This document shows positions 25,517 through 35,080 of a stretch of DNA of 64,000 nt, piece after piece. This DNA comes from JACRCT01 sp049841135 (GTDB lineage: Bacteria > Myxococcota > Myxococcia > Myxococcales > UBA5297): the NCBI GenBank assembly GCA_049841135.1, contig JASGHK010000002.1, positions 620,001 through 684,000 of the forward strand, given 5' to 3'. The position numbers and the translations under genes are program-made. Under the pieces are notes generated by a model. That model made no database searches. It worked only from the letters and a program-made list of their open reading frames with translations, and was not told the origin of the DNA. Position 1 is the first letter of the stretch. Every line of letters begins with the position of its first letter.

Positions 25517-26965
25517 TCAGCCGATGTGAGTCTCTTCGCGGATCTGGTGCTCGTGGATCTTGTTGAAGAGGGTCTTGTAGCTGACCCCGAGCATCCGCGC
25601 GGCCTCGGCCTTGTTCCCCTTGGCAGCCTCGAGCGCCGCGATGACGGCAGCGCGCTCAGCGACAGCAACCGCATCCCTCAGGCTGCGAACAGGCGCGGTG
25701 CCATGAGCTCCGACCAGCGCCGAGTCGAGCAGAGCCGAACCCCCTCCCGCAGTTTGGGAGGGGGCAGGGGGGAGGGCCGCGTGGGCCAGAACCGCCGGAA
25801 CCGAGCACGGGTCAAACGCCCCCAGAGCCACCGCCCGCTCCACCATGTTCTCCAGCTCGCGCACGTTCCCAGGCCAGCCGTAGCGCTTGGCGCGCTCGAG
25901 CAGCTCGGCGTCCGGACGCGGCGCCCCCCTCCCCTGCCTCTGCGCATGCTTCTCCAGGAAGTGCTCGATGAGCCCCGGGATGTCCTGCGTGCGCTGCCGC
26001 AGCGGCGGCAACTCCACCAGCAGCACTGCCAGGCGGAAGCGCAGGTCCTCCCGGAACTTGCCTTGCGCTGCCCACGCGGCCAGGTCCCGATGCGTCGCAG
26101 CGATGATTCGCAAGTCCACCTTCACCACCTCGCGCCCGCCGACCCGGGTGATCTCCCGCTCCTGCAGCACCCGCAGCAGCTTGGCCTGCGCCTCCAGCGG
26201 CATGTCGCCGATCTCGTCCAGGAAGAGCGTCCCGCCATCGGCCGCCTCGATGAGCCCCTTGTGCCGCTGGTGGGCGCCGGTGAACGCCCCACGCTCGAAG
26301 CCGAAGAGCTCGCTCTCCAAGAGGGAGGGCGGCAGCGCCGCGCAGTTGAGCGAGACGAACGGCCCGTCGCGTCGCGGTGAGGCGGCGTGGATGGCCTTGG
26401 CGATGACCTCCTTGCCAGTCCCGGTCTCGCCATGGATGAGGACCGTGGCGGTCGAAGCGGCGATCTGCGGCAACACCGAGACCACCTCGCGCAGGCCGCC
26501 GGAGGCCCCGACGAGCTCCTCGGTCGCCGCCGAGGCCGAGAGGGTCGCCGCCGACAGCTCGACCTCGACCAGCTCGCGCCCTGCCGCCAGCGCGCGCTCC
26601 ACCGTCGCCAGCAGCAACCGGTTGTCGACCGGCTTGACCAGGAAGTCGGTGGCCCCGGCGCGCAACGCCTTCACCGCATGCTCGACCGTCCCGAACGCGG
26701 TGATGACCACCACCGGCAGCTGCACGCCCGTCTTCCGCAGCCGCTCCAGCAGCAGCAGGCCGTCGCCGTCTGGGAGCTTCACGTCCAGCAGGAGCAGGTC
26801 GGGAGCGCGCGTCGAAAGCGCGGCCTCGGCCGGCGCGATCCGGTCGAAGGCAGTCACCGCGTACCCGCGCCCGCGCAGCAGGTCCTGGTACAGCTCGCGC
26901 AGGTTCTTCTCGTCCTCGACGATGGCGACCTCGACGCCCGCTGCCTGCTCGCCCTCCCCGCTCAT
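25517..26965 (-). CDS. Sigma-54-dependent response regulator, NtrC family
   Basis: 482 residues. The receiver domain has a phosphoacceptor Asp61 in LLLLDVKLPDG and Lys111. The AAA+ domain carries Walker A GETGTGKE (179-186), the sigma-54 contact loop GAFTGA (226-231) and Walker B TLFLDEIG. A C-terminal Fis-type helix-turn-helix reads AVIAALEAAKGNKAEAARMLGVSYKTLFNKI. It activates RNA polymerase with sigma-54 when phosphorylated. Its ATG overlaps the stop of the partner kinase by 4 nt (ATGA), so the two are translationally coupled. The linker residues about 396-412 (LPPAPSQTAGGGSALLDS) are encoded by a copy of the C-rich dispersed repeat, an in-frame insertion. Confidence 0.93.
   Translation of the reverse strand: MSGEGEQAAGVEVAIVEDEKNLRELYQDLLRGRGYAVTAFDRIAPAEAALSTRAPDLLLLDVKLPDGDGLLLLERLRKTGVQLPVVVITAFGTVEHAVKALRAGATDFLVKPVDNRLLLATVERALAAGRELVEVELSAATLSASAATEELVGASGGLREVVSVLPQIAASTATVLIHGETGTGKEVIAKAIHAASPRRDGPFVSLNCAALPPSLLESELFGFERGAFTGAHQRHKGLIEAADGGTLFLDEIGDMPLEAQAKLLRVLQEREITRVGGREVVKVDLRIIAATHRDLAAWAAQGKFREDLRFRLAVLLVELPPLRQRTQDIPGLIEHFLEKHAQRQGRGAPRPDAELLERAKRYGWPGNVRELENMVERAVALGAFDPCSVPAVLAHAALPPAPSQTAGGGSALLDSALVGAHGTAPVRSLRDAVAVAERAAVIAALEAAKGNKAEAARMLGVSYKTLFNKIHEHQIREETHIG
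25728..25778 (-). repeat. C-rich dispersed repeat inside the response regulator gene
   Basis: Reverse-orientation copy of 25329-25390, lying in the linker between the AAA+ and DNA-binding domains. It contributes the residues LPPAPSQTAGGGSALLDS and keeps the reading frame. Confidence 0.75.
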
Positions 26966-28588
26966 CGCTTCTCCTTTTCCAGGCCCGGCGCCGCCGCCAT
27001 CGCCAGCTCGATGCGCGCCACCGCGCCCTTCCCTTCTTCGCGCGGCGCGAGCGTCACCTTCCCGCCCGCCGCCTCCACCGCGGAGCGCGCGATGACCAAC
27101 CCGAGCCCCGTGCCCTTGGTCTTGGTGGTGTGGAACGGCCGGAAGAGCCGCTCGACGTCGGCCGGAGCGATGCCGCAGCCCTCGTCCTTGATCTCGACGA
27201 AAGCGCGCCCGTCCGCCATTCCGGTGCGGATCTCCACTGGCCGCCGGTCTGCTTCGCTCGCCTCCACCGCGTTGTCGAGCAGGTTGGCCACCGCGCCGCG
27301 GATCTCGTCCTCGTCGCCGACGACCTCGCCGGCGACGGGCGCCAGCCAGACCTTCAGCTCCGGGGTCTGCGGCTCGTCGCGCGCGACTGCCACCGCGTCC
27401 GCCAGCACCTTGTTCAGGTCGAAGCGGCCCGACGTCGTCGGCCCCGGCCTCGCGTTGCGCGCCACGGCGAGCAGCTCCGCGATCTGCACGTCGATCCGGT
27501 CGCTCTCTTCCTGGATGATGCGCAGCGCCTTCTCGAACTGCGGCCGCACCGGCTCGCCCACCTGGTCGGCGCAGCCGGCGAGGAGCTGGGCGTAGCCACG
27601 CAGCGCCGCCAGCGGGTTCTTCACGCCGTGGGCCACGCTCGCAGCGAGCTTCTCCGGCGATGGCCAGGCGCTCGGCGCGCTCCAGCCTGCGCCGCAAGAG
27701 CGCGGCCTCGCCTTTGGTCACCGCCAGCCGTGCCGCCAGCCTGGACTCCTCCGGGAAGAGCAGCGCCCCGATGCGAAAGGTCACCCGATCGCCCAGGCCC
27801 ATGAAGAGCAGCGCCGCGAGCAGCGCCAGCACCATCGTCAGCGAGACCTGCACCAGGTTCACCGGGTAGCCCAGCTGCGCGTAGAGGAAGACGGCGCCGA
27901 AGGCCACCGCCAGCGCGAAGATGACCCAGGTCAGGCCCTGCGAGAGCAGCACGTGGACCTCGACCCGCTGGTCCATGACGTAGACGAGGATGAGGCACTC
28001 CGCGACCAGCGCCATCCACAGCACCGGGTCGAGCTTCCAGTGCCCCTGCACCACGGCGAACCCGTAGAGGAGCGCCGCGGCCAGCGTCGAGAGCACGGTC
28101 ACGGCCACGATGTCGCGCGAGAGCTTCTTGGCCGACTCGGTCCCCAGCTCGCGGGCCCTGAAGCGCAGGAACAGCACGGCCAGGACCAGCACCGCCGCCA
28201 CGGCGCGCGGAACCCAGGTCGTCGAGGCGCCGTCGAGCTCGACACAGCCCCAGGCCGCGGCGCTCGCCGCCAGCAGGCAGCCGACCCCCACCGCCGCCAG
28301 GCGTCCGCGAGCCCGCCCCGGGAGCGCCGCCGCGGCATCCACGGCGAAGCCGCCCATCGACACCATCACGCCGAAGCCGCCCAGCGCCCGCGCTTCGACG
28401 ACCAGGCCTGGGTTCACCGCGCGCAAGAACCATCCGACGGCGAAGACGAACAGTCCCGCCGGCGCCGCGGCGAACGCCACCCGGAAGCGGTTGAGCTGGC
28501 CGGGCTGAACCCAGTGTGCCGCCAGCACCAGGTTGAACAGCGCGACGAGCAGTGCCACGACCGAGGAGGCGATGACGCTCGTCGACAT
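26962..28588 (-). CDS. Membrane sensor histidine kinase (frameshifted near 27656)
   Basis: ATG 28588 starts MSTSVIASSVVALLVALFNL. About eight to nine membrane helices follow (7TM-like sensor region to about residue 290), then a basic coiled coil. The dimerisation His lies in SVAHGVKNPLAALRGYAQLL. The ATP domain has N box ANLLDNAVEAS, G1 KDEGCGIAPAD and G2 GTGLGLVIARSAVEAAGG. The break is at RLAIAGE: removal of one G (gccggagaag) gives GEKLAASVAHGVKNPL. The stop overlaps the response-regulator start (ATGA). The signal it senses is unknown. It is divergent from the exported-protein gene at 28770. Confidence 0.88.
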
Positions 28589-28769
28589 GGAGTTGGGCAC
28601 CTCGCGCTGCGCGGGCTCCTCAAGCTGCGTGCCGCGGCCGGCCGCGTCATTGTCGACCGTGCGACCGGCTCGAGGCCAGCCCTGTGCTGCCACGTTCCGT
28701 GCCCCCCTGGGTTTGGCCAGCCCAGGGGCCGATATAGGCTCGGGCCCGACCTGGAGATAAGGAGGGGCC

Positions 28770-30956
28770 ATGCTCACCGCAGCAGCCGTTGGTCTTCTGC
28801 TCGCCCAAATCGCCGCCACGGCGCCGGACGGAGGCGTGGCGGGTGGTGAGAAGAAGCTCGAGTTCGTCTTTCCCGGTGGCGGCGTCGCGCAGATCAAGTC
28901 GCTGGCAGGCGAGCCGGCCAGCCTGGTCGTTCCGGCGGACATCTTGCGTCAGGTGGCGGCCGGGGCGGATCGCCTGCAACTGGTGGAGTATCCGATGGGC
29001 GGGCTGGAGAGCCCTCCGCTGGTCTCGGTCTCCGGAAGCGCGGAGGTGCAGACGCTGCTCGAGGTCATCGAGACGCCGCCGGTGGACGCGAACAGTTCCA
29101 ACCATCACCTGTGCATCGGGCATCCCCCCATCCGGCTCTACCGCGGCAAGAAGCTCGTCGCGGAGTTCTCGTTCGACCACGAGTCGATGCTGCGGCCGCT
29201 GTCCAAGGGCCTGTGGCGGGGCGGAGACGTCAGCGTGACCCGAGCCTCCGCGGAGGGCATCGCGCTCTGGTTCAAACGGCACGGGTACTCGGACTTCGCG
29301 GACAACCTCGAAGCCGAGCTTCGGGCCGAAGAGACACGACGGCGCTTCTTGGAGGTCTTCCCCGACGATGTGCAGCTCCTCTTCCGCGAGTCGGACAACG
29401 GCCTGGTCGGCTTCGCGAGCGCCCGACGTGAGGACGCCCCCGCCGACGCGGGCCAGCCCGAGGACCCGGTCGCAAGAGCCCTCCCGGACGATGCGGAGCG
29501 CCTTCGTCTCATCTGCCGAGGGCTGGGATACCTCGAGACCTCGTGGGACGAGTTCAGTGCGCCGGAGCGGCTCCTCCTGGACTCGGCGAGCCGAATCGCT
29601 CCCAGAAAGATCGCCGGGGTCATCGACGGCTTCGCCGAGGGTTCGCCCGAGCTTCGCGGCGCCGCTCGGCTTCTCTTTCGCGGCCCGATGAACGGTCGCG
29701 GGCTGATCCACAAGCTCGACGCCGCCACGGCGCAGAAGCTCGGCTCCAAGGCTGCCCGACAAGTCTTCCATGACGGCGACTCGGAGGATGCGCGACGCCT
29801 CTTCTGGACCTTGGAGGCCTACCCCGGGGAGCAGACCCTCGCCGTGCTGACCGAGCAGGCCGTCCGAGCCAAGGACGTCCCCGACGTCCCCTGCGGCCGC
29901 TATGCCGACTCCGAGGACGAACTGTCGCCCCTGTCGGCCCTCACGTTGCTCGCCGAGCGGCGTCAGGTGCGCTTCGAGCACGTGCTGGCGGCCGCGCGGC
30001 GCTCCTGGCAATGCCCCACCAATTCGGCGGCAGCGCGCATCGCGCTCGCCTCGGCCTGCGAGAGGCTTCCGGACGAGACCGACGTGAAGGCCGCGGCGGC
30101 GGCCTCCGCCGGGCGGATGCTCTGGCGGACGAACGAGCTAAGAACACGGGAGTCGGTCGACCTGGTCTTCGCCACCTTGCTGGACCACCGGCGCATCGAG
30201 GTCCGTGAGGCAGCGTCCAAATGGCTGACCAGGCTCTCCAAGCTCGAGTTCGCCAAAGAGGTTCCACTCGAGGAGCGCGCGAAGCAGCTGCAGTCGTGGT
30301 GGAGCGGCGCGCGGCCTGGATGGTCGGAGGATCCCAGGTCGGTCGCCCGAACGCCGAGGCCGGACGCCGGGATTCCGGATGGCTGCAGCCTGCTGGACTC
30401 CCCGCCCCCGGAGCCGACGCCCAAACCGGCGCCCGCATCACCGAAGAGGGCGGCGGCCCTCGCGGTCGAGAGCCTCCCAGCGGCCAGGACGCCGGCAGAT
30501 GTGGCGGCCAAGGCCAGGTTCGTCGCCGGGCTCCGGCTCGCGAAGGGCTTCGACCGCCTTCCGGTTCTCGTGAGGGGCCAGTTCTCTCGCGACGCTCGCG
30601 AAACCAAGCGAAAGGCCGCAGTGAAGGCGCAGCGCGAGTTCCTCGCTGTCTGCGACTCCGGCGCGGACGAGTGGTGCCTGGCCGCGGACTACGCCAGTGG
30701 GCTCCTCTTCGAACGGATGGGCGATGCCCACCTCGAGTTCCCCTGCCCCAGGTCGATGTCCGACTCCGCGAGCAATGCGGAGGACTGCGACCGGCTCGAG
30801 GAATTCGAACGGGTCTACGACTTCCGCCAGGCGGGAAGCTGGTACCGCGCGGCCCAGCGAAAGTGCGAGCCGTCGCACCTGGCGGCCAGCCCCTGGTGCG
30901 GCAAGGCACGCGACGGGCTCGAACGCCTCGGCACGAAGACCGAACGTCGCCGGTAG
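28770..30956 (+). CDS. Large exported protein of unknown function
   Basis: The start is well supported by AAGGAGG 5-11 nt upstream. MLTAAAVGLLLAQIAATAPDGGVAGG looks like a short signal peptide. The 728-residue product has an N-terminal beta-rich part (GGGVAQIKSLAGEPASLVV, VIETPPVDANSSNHHLCIGHPP). A helical middle of HEAT-like character follows (about 180-480: LEAYPGEQTLAVLTEQAV, FATLLDHRRIEVREAASKWLTRL). A Pro-rich linker comes near 535, and then a Cys-containing tail (KAQREFLAVCDSGADEWCLAADYASGLLFERMGD). I do not recognise a family. It is divergent from the histidine kinase, so it may be a regulated target (inference). Confidence 0.75.
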   Translation: MLTAAAVGLLLAQIAATAPDGGVAGGEKKLEFVFPGGGVAQIKSLAGEPASLVVPADILRQVAAGADRLQLVEYPMGGLESPPLVSVSGSAEVQTLLEVIETPPVDANSSNHHLCIGHPPIRLYRGKKLVAEFSFDHESMLRPLSKGLWRGGDVSVTRASAEGIALWFKRHGYSDFADNLEAELRAEETRRRFLEVFPDDVQLLFRESDNGLVGFASARREDAPADAGQPEDPVARALPDDAERLRLICRGLGYLETSWDEFSAPERLLLDSASRIAPRKIAGVIDGFAEGSPELRGAARLLFRGPMNGRGLIHKLDAATAQKLGSKAARQVFHDGDSEDARRLFWTLEAYPGEQTLAVLTEQAVRAKDVPDVPCGRYADSEDELSPLSALTLLAERRQVRFEHVLAAARRSWQCPTNSAAARIALASACERLPDETDVKAAAAASAGRMLWRTNELRTRESVDLVFATLLDHRRIEVREAASKWLTRLSKLEFAKEVPLEERAKQLQSWWSGARPGWSEDPRSVARTPRPDAGIPDGCSLLDSPPPEPTPKPAPASPKRAAALAVESLPAARTPADVAAKARFVAGLRLAKGFDRLPVLVRGQFSRDARETKRKAAVKAQREFLAVCDSGADEWCLAADYASGLLFERMGDAHLEFPCPRSMSDSASNAEDCDRLEEFERVYDFRQAGSWYRAAQRKCEPSHLAASPWCGKARDGLERLGTKTERRR

Positions 30957-30968
30957 CTGGCGCCGTCC

Positions 30969-31733
30969 TTAGGCCAGCGTCGAGAGCGCCGCCCCGAGCG
31001 CGCCAACGGTCTGCGGCTCGGGGAGGACCTCGACGGTGCGACGAAGCGCGGCTCCCAGCGCCTCCACCATCGCGCGGTTGCGAGCGACTCCGCCGCTCAT
31101 CAGCACCGGTCCCTCGGGCAGCACGCCGGCGAGCGCGGCGACCCGCTTGGCCAGCGACTGGAGCATCCCGGCGACGATGCCCTCGACCGGCTCACCTTGC
31201 GCGACCAGCGAGATGACCTCGCTCTCCGCGAAGACGGTGCAGGTGCTGGAGACCGCGACCGGCTTCTGGGCCTTGGACACCAGCGGATGCACCTCGTCGA
31301 ACGGCACGTGCAGCCGCGAGAGGATGACCTCCAGGAAGCGTCCGGTCCCCGCGGCGCACTTGTCGTTCATGGCGAAGTCCTTCACCTCGCCGCCGGCGCC
31401 GATGCGGATGATCTTCGTGTCCTGCCCGCCCATGTCGACGAGCACGCAAGGCCTGGCGGCCAGCTTCCAGGCTCCGCGGGCGTGGCAGGTGATCTCGGTC
31501 AGCGAGCGCGCGGCCTTCACCCGCTTGCGGCCGTAGCCGGTCGCGCCGACCGGAGCGCCGCCACAGCCCAGCTCCTTCTCCAGCTCGGCCAGGAGCCGCG
31601 TCGTCTGGTCCTCGATGCGCGGATGCGCCGGCTCGACCCGGCGCGCCAGGACCTGCCCCTGCGCGTCAATGGCCACGGCCTTCCAGGTGGTGCTGCCGAC
31701 GTCGACGCCGATGGCCGCCACTGCGCTCGTCAT
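30969..31733 (-). CDS. 2-hydroxyacyl-CoA dehydratase / benzoyl-CoA reductase activase (ASKHA, HgdC-type)
   Basis: 254 residues with the ASKHA ATPase pattern: IGVDVGSTTWKAVAID (phosphate 1), ATGYGR, VLVDMGGQDTKII (phosphate 2) and GVARNRAM. The iron-sulfur Cys are in NDKCAAGTGRF (Cys126) and SSTCTVFAESEV (Cys165). The family couples ATP hydrolysis to low-potential electron transfer into the dehydratase. It is the last gene of a three-gene leftward operon, and its ATG overlaps the stop of the upstream dehydratase subunit by 4 nt. The 17-bp region to the preceding 28770-30956 gene is convergent, with no clear terminator. Confidence 0.9.
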   Translation of the reverse strand: MTSAVAAIGVDVGSTTWKAVAIDAQGQVLARRVEPAHPRIEDQTTRLLAELEKELGCGGAPVGATGYGRKRVKAARSLTEITCHARGAWKLAARPCVLVDMGGQDTKIIRIGAGGEVKDFAMNDKCAAGTGRFLEVILSRLHVPFDEVHPLVSKAQKPVAVSSTCTVFAESEVISLVAQGEPVEGIVAGMLQSLAKRVAALAGVLPEGPVLMSGGVARNRAMVEALGAALRRTVEVLPEPQTVGALGAALSTLA

Positions 31734-33049
31734 CCGAAGCTCTCCATGAACGCCGTCAGCCGATTCTCGCCCTGCTCGTCGGCGTAGGCGCGCGGATCGT
31801 TGTGATCCGCCTCCAGGAGCAGGACGCGAATCCCGAGCATGCCCGAGAGCCGCTCCTTCAGGTCCACCTGGCCTATCGAGTACGGCTTGCAGGACCGGTC
31901 GCTGTGCAGCACCGCGCCGTCGACCCCGTACTGCCGCGAGAGCCGCTCGAGGATGCCCAGCCGGTTGTTCAAGTCCTGGTTGAGGATGATGTGCGCGTAG
32001 GCGTGCGCCGCCGAGCCGAAGGGATCGTCGGGACGGATCTTCACGCCGGCCTCGGCCCAGGCATTGGTGTAGCTGGTGCAGACGAAGTTGAAGCCGCGCT
32101 CCGCGAGCAGGGTCGAGAAGTCGCGGACCTTGAACCAGACGGGCAGGTTGTCCCACAGCAGGCGGTGCTTCTCCTCGCGGAGGCCGCCGATGCCCTTCTT
32201 CACGCGGTCGGCGAGCTCGTCGCGCAGGTGCCGGTAGTAGGCGTTGCACTCCGGCTCGCCGCGCAGGGTGACGATGGGCGCCAGGTGGAAGAAACCGTCG
32301 ATGCCGGTCCACGGCGCCGGCTTCGCCTGGCTCGCCTCCAGGCACTCGCCCCACAGCTTCGTCCCGTCGTGGGCGCGTCGGGTGTACTCGCGCAGCTCGC
32401 CCTCGTCCGTGCGCCGGCCACTCACCCGCTCGGCGACCTCGACCAGCTCGTGAAGCTGGTCCTTCACGTAGGCGACCTCGTGGGGCCGCGTCTCGCCATA
32501 GACGTACGGGATGTCGATGACCACCAACGGCACCTGGAAGTGCTCGGCGAGCGCGCGGTACCAGTACAGGACCGTCTGGCAGATGTTGGTGCAGCAGCAG
32601 AGCAGGTCCGGCTTGGGCAGCCGGCCGACGGGAGTCCGCTCGCTGAGCGCCGCGCCCAGGTCGGTCCGGGCGTAGCTGCACAGGTCGCGCGAGAAGCCTT
32701 CCTTCTCCGCCGCTTCCGAGAGCTCCGCCGCCTTGTGCTGTACGCCGCAGAGCGCCGCGTGGTTCTCCGGGTAGACCGTGTGGAAGCCGAGCGGCCGCAG
32801 CAGCTCCACCGGGAACCCGCTCGTGACCCAGGCCACCGGCACCGCGCCGTCGGCGTAGCGGCCCGAGAGGTAGTGCAGGCTCATCAGCTCCTTGAGCTTG
32901 CGCACCGACTCGAGCGGCGGACCGAACGGGTTGGGCTTGCGCTTGCCCCGGCCCCGCTTGCGCAGCCGGCTCTCCCAGGACTGGAGCGCCAGCAGCGTGG
33001 GGCCGTAGGCGCGGCGCATCAGCTCGAACTGGAGGCGCCGGGTGATCAT
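31730..33049 (-). CDS. 2-hydroxyacyl-CoA dehydratase family subunit (HgdB-like)
   Basis: 439 residues. Conserved Cys of the [4Fe-4S]-bearing dehydratase family are visible: DLCSYARTDLG, then DLLCCCTNICQTV, and HSDRSCKPYSIGQ near the C-terminus. The central text AWVTSGFPVELLRPLGFHTVYPENH is the family opening. The enzymes perform radical dehydration of 2-hydroxyacyl-CoA or ring reduction. The substrate cannot be fixed from sequence. Both ends overlap neighbouring genes by 4 nt (ATGA), giving a tightly coupled operon with the other subunit and the activase. Confidence 0.88.
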   Translation of the reverse strand: MITRRLQFELMRRAYGPTLLALQSWESRLRKRGRGKRKPNPFGPPLESVRKLKELMSLHYLSGRYADGAVPVAWVTSGFPVELLRPLGFHTVYPENHAALCGVQHKAAELSEAAEKEGFSRDLCSYARTDLGAALSERTPVGRLPKPDLLCCCTNICQTVLYWYRALAEHFQVPLVVIDIPYVYGETRPHEVAYVKDQLHELVEVAERVSGRRTDEGELREYTRRAHDGTKLWGECLEASQAKPAPWTGIDGFFHLAPIVTLRGEPECNAYYRHLRDELADRVKKGIGGLREEKHRLLWDNLPVWFKVRDFSTLLAERGFNFVCTSYTNAWAEAGVKIRPDDPFGSAAHAYAHIILNQDLNNRLGILERLSRQYGVDGAVLHSDRSCKPYSIGQVDLKERLSGMLGIRVLLLEADHNDPRAYADEQGENRLTAFMESFG

Positions 33050-34130
33050 GAACGCCTCCCGGCGAGCAGCTCCGCGAAGGCCTCGAGGCGCGTACGAACC
33101 TGGCCCGAGAGCTCGGTCTCCAGCTCGCCTTCGACGTAGAGCACGGGGACGTCGCGGGCGCCGAAGGCCTTGCGGATGGCGGGCACGTCGAAGAGCTCGG
33201 GCTCGCAGAACTTAGCTCGTGGATGAGCAGGCCCTCGGCGCCGCTCGCGTCGAAGCGGTGCAGCAGCCAGGCGATGCGCTCGGCCTGGTTCGCGGCCCGC
33301 GTCGGGCACGGCGGGTAGCCGAAGTAGGCGTCCGCGAGCGCGACGAAGGGATCCGACAGCTGGTCGAGCGGCGCTCGCCGGACGCGCCGCCCGACCGCCG
33401 CATAGTCGTCGGCCGCCACGAAGGCGCCCGCGTCCTCGAGCGCGTCGAAGACCGAGGCGGGCTCCGGGACGTAGCCGGTCACCATCATTGGGATCCCGCG
33501 CTGCACCGGCGCCTTCTCGAGCGCCGCTGTCGCGCTCCTCAGCTCCGCCAGGTGATCCTCGGGCCACAGGAACTCGCCGCGGCGCAGGAGCGTGTAGAGC
33601 TCGCGGTGGCTCAGGGGCGAGCACGCGCGCCGATCGAGAAGCTCCGCTCGGGCCGCATCGATTTCGCGGTGCAAGGCCATCGCTTCGCGGATCTTCTTGG
33701 GGTCGAGCGACCGTCCGGTCCACTCCGCCAGGTCTTCGGCGAGCATTCGCAGCTCCGCTTCGACGAACTGCAGCGCCGAGGGCCTCGAAGCGCCCTTCGG
33801 GTGCGTGAAGCGGAAGACCTTCTTGGCCCAGCCGCCGAAGTCGGGCGCCAGCGTCGCCAGGCCCTGAATCGAGTCGCAGGTGTGCGGGAAGAGCACCGCG
33901 TCCACCTCCGCACGGCCGGAGGCGAGGAAGGCGAGCGCGTTGCGCACCAGCGGGCAGACGTAGGTCTGGATGCGCGCCGCCTCGGGCCCGACCGGCGGGC
34001 CCGGCGGCCCCCACAGCTCGACCGCGTGGACCTCGAACGCGGTCAAGAGCTCCTTCGGATAGAGGATGGGCAGGACGGCCACCGACCGCCGCCCGCGGCT
34101 GCGCTGCTCTTGGAGGATCGTTGCTCGCAT
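33046..34130 (-). CDS. 2-hydroxyacyl-CoA dehydratase family, second subunit (frameshifted near 33214)
   Basis: Starts MRATILQEQRSRGRRSVAVLPILYPKELLTAFEVHAVELWG at ATG 34130. Conserved Cys are in IQTYVCPLVRNALAF and LFPHTCDSIQGLATL, and FRFTHPKG follows. The frame breaks after LIHEL. The next frame resumes KFCEPELFDVPAIRKAFGARDVP, the usual HELKFCEP motif of this family, if one missing base is restored (CTC AAG from CTAAG). It ends at 33046. Corrected length is about 361 residues. It pairs with the 31730-33049 product as the two-subunit catalytic component. Confidence 0.88.
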
Positions 34131-34205
34131 CGGGACGCTCTCGAGAACGCCATCATCGGAGCGCTCGTTCCCCGACGGCAAGGCGGCGAGCCCTGCCCGG
34201 GTGGG

Positions 34206-35015
34206 TCACCGTGCAGCCTTGGACATGCGCTTCGCAGTCTTGGGCTTCATCTTGGTGCGACGCGCCGGCCTCTTCGCCGGCTCGGAACGACGCGCTCGCT
34301 TCTTCAGCGAATCGATCGCCTCCGCGACATGCTCAATCGTCGCGAGGAGCGCCCGCTCCGGTAGGTGCCACTCGGCGCTCAAGACGTCGGACGAGAGGAC
34401 GGACAGCCGCGCGACGACCTCGGTCTGATGAATGACGCGGACGCAGCGCCGGTCGGGATCCGGCGTGACGAAGAGCCGTTCGCCGCGGCGCAGGAACCGG
34501 GCACCCGCGAGGCTCGCCTCGGGCTCCTCGTTCAAGCGGGCCGCCAGCACACCGCCCTCCCAGGCCACCGACTCAATCTCGCCGAGCCAAAGGAAGCCGC
34601 CACGCCTCGTCGAGAGCTTGGCCTGGAAGTCCTCGAGCCGCCCCGCTGGATCGACCGGGACGAGCCAGTGCGACTGCATCGGCACCGTCCGCGACAGGTA
34701 GACCGGGACTCCCCCGAGCCGCAGGCTGCTGTGCCCGCCCTCCGAGGAGAAGAAGATCGTCCCACCAAGCTTGAGGCGGACCTCGGTGACCGCCCTCCCT
34801 TGGACCTCGAGATATCGCGGCGGCGAGTCCAGCAGGTCGATGGGGCCGCGGGCCTTCCGGGTGGCCGCGGCGCGCACCTTCCAGCCGGAGGCCGCCAAGT
34901 GGCGCAGGTGCGGGTCGAGGCCGAGCAGCGTGTCGGTCAGGGCGAAGGGAAGCACGAGGCAGATCCTGCGACGCCACGGGCCCGGAAGTCGAGGCACCCG
35001 ATTTCGCCGGGTCAC
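34206..35015 (-). CDS. Hypothetical protein, PilZ-like beta-barrel possible
   Basis: Start taken as GTG 35015 (VTRRNRVPRLPG), the first start after the end of the upstream oxidoreductase. The gap is 65 bp. About 269 residues with alternating strands: LVLPFALTDTLLGLDPHLRHLAASGWKVRAA, RLKLGGTIFFSSEGGHSSLRLGG, SLAGARFLRRGERLFVTPDPDRRCVRVI. A Lys/Arg-rich tail (KKRARRSEPAKRPARRTKMK) ends it, suggesting nucleic acid or membrane charge contact. Function unknown. The beta-rich middle only loosely recalls PilZ. It is in the same direction as the GMC gene and the dehydratase operon. Confidence 0.6.
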   Translation of the reverse strand: MTRRNRVPRLPGPWRRRICLVLPFALTDTLLGLDPHLRHLAASGWKVRAAATRKARGPIDLLDSPPRYLEVQGRAVTEVRLKLGGTIFFSSEGGHSSLRLGGVPVYLSRTVPMQSHWLVPVDPAGRLEDFQAKLSTRRGGFLWLGEIESVAWEGGVLAARLNEEPEASLAGARFLRRGERLFVTPDPDRRCVRVIHQTEVVARLSVLSSDVLSAEWHLPERALLATIEHVAEAIDSLKKRARRSEPAKRPARRTKMKPKTAKRMSKAAR

Positions 35016-35080
35016 CGCCCGCCGACCTGCTGGTGCGGTTGCCACTCCCTCACACCTCGCGCCGGCCGGGCGCACCGGCG

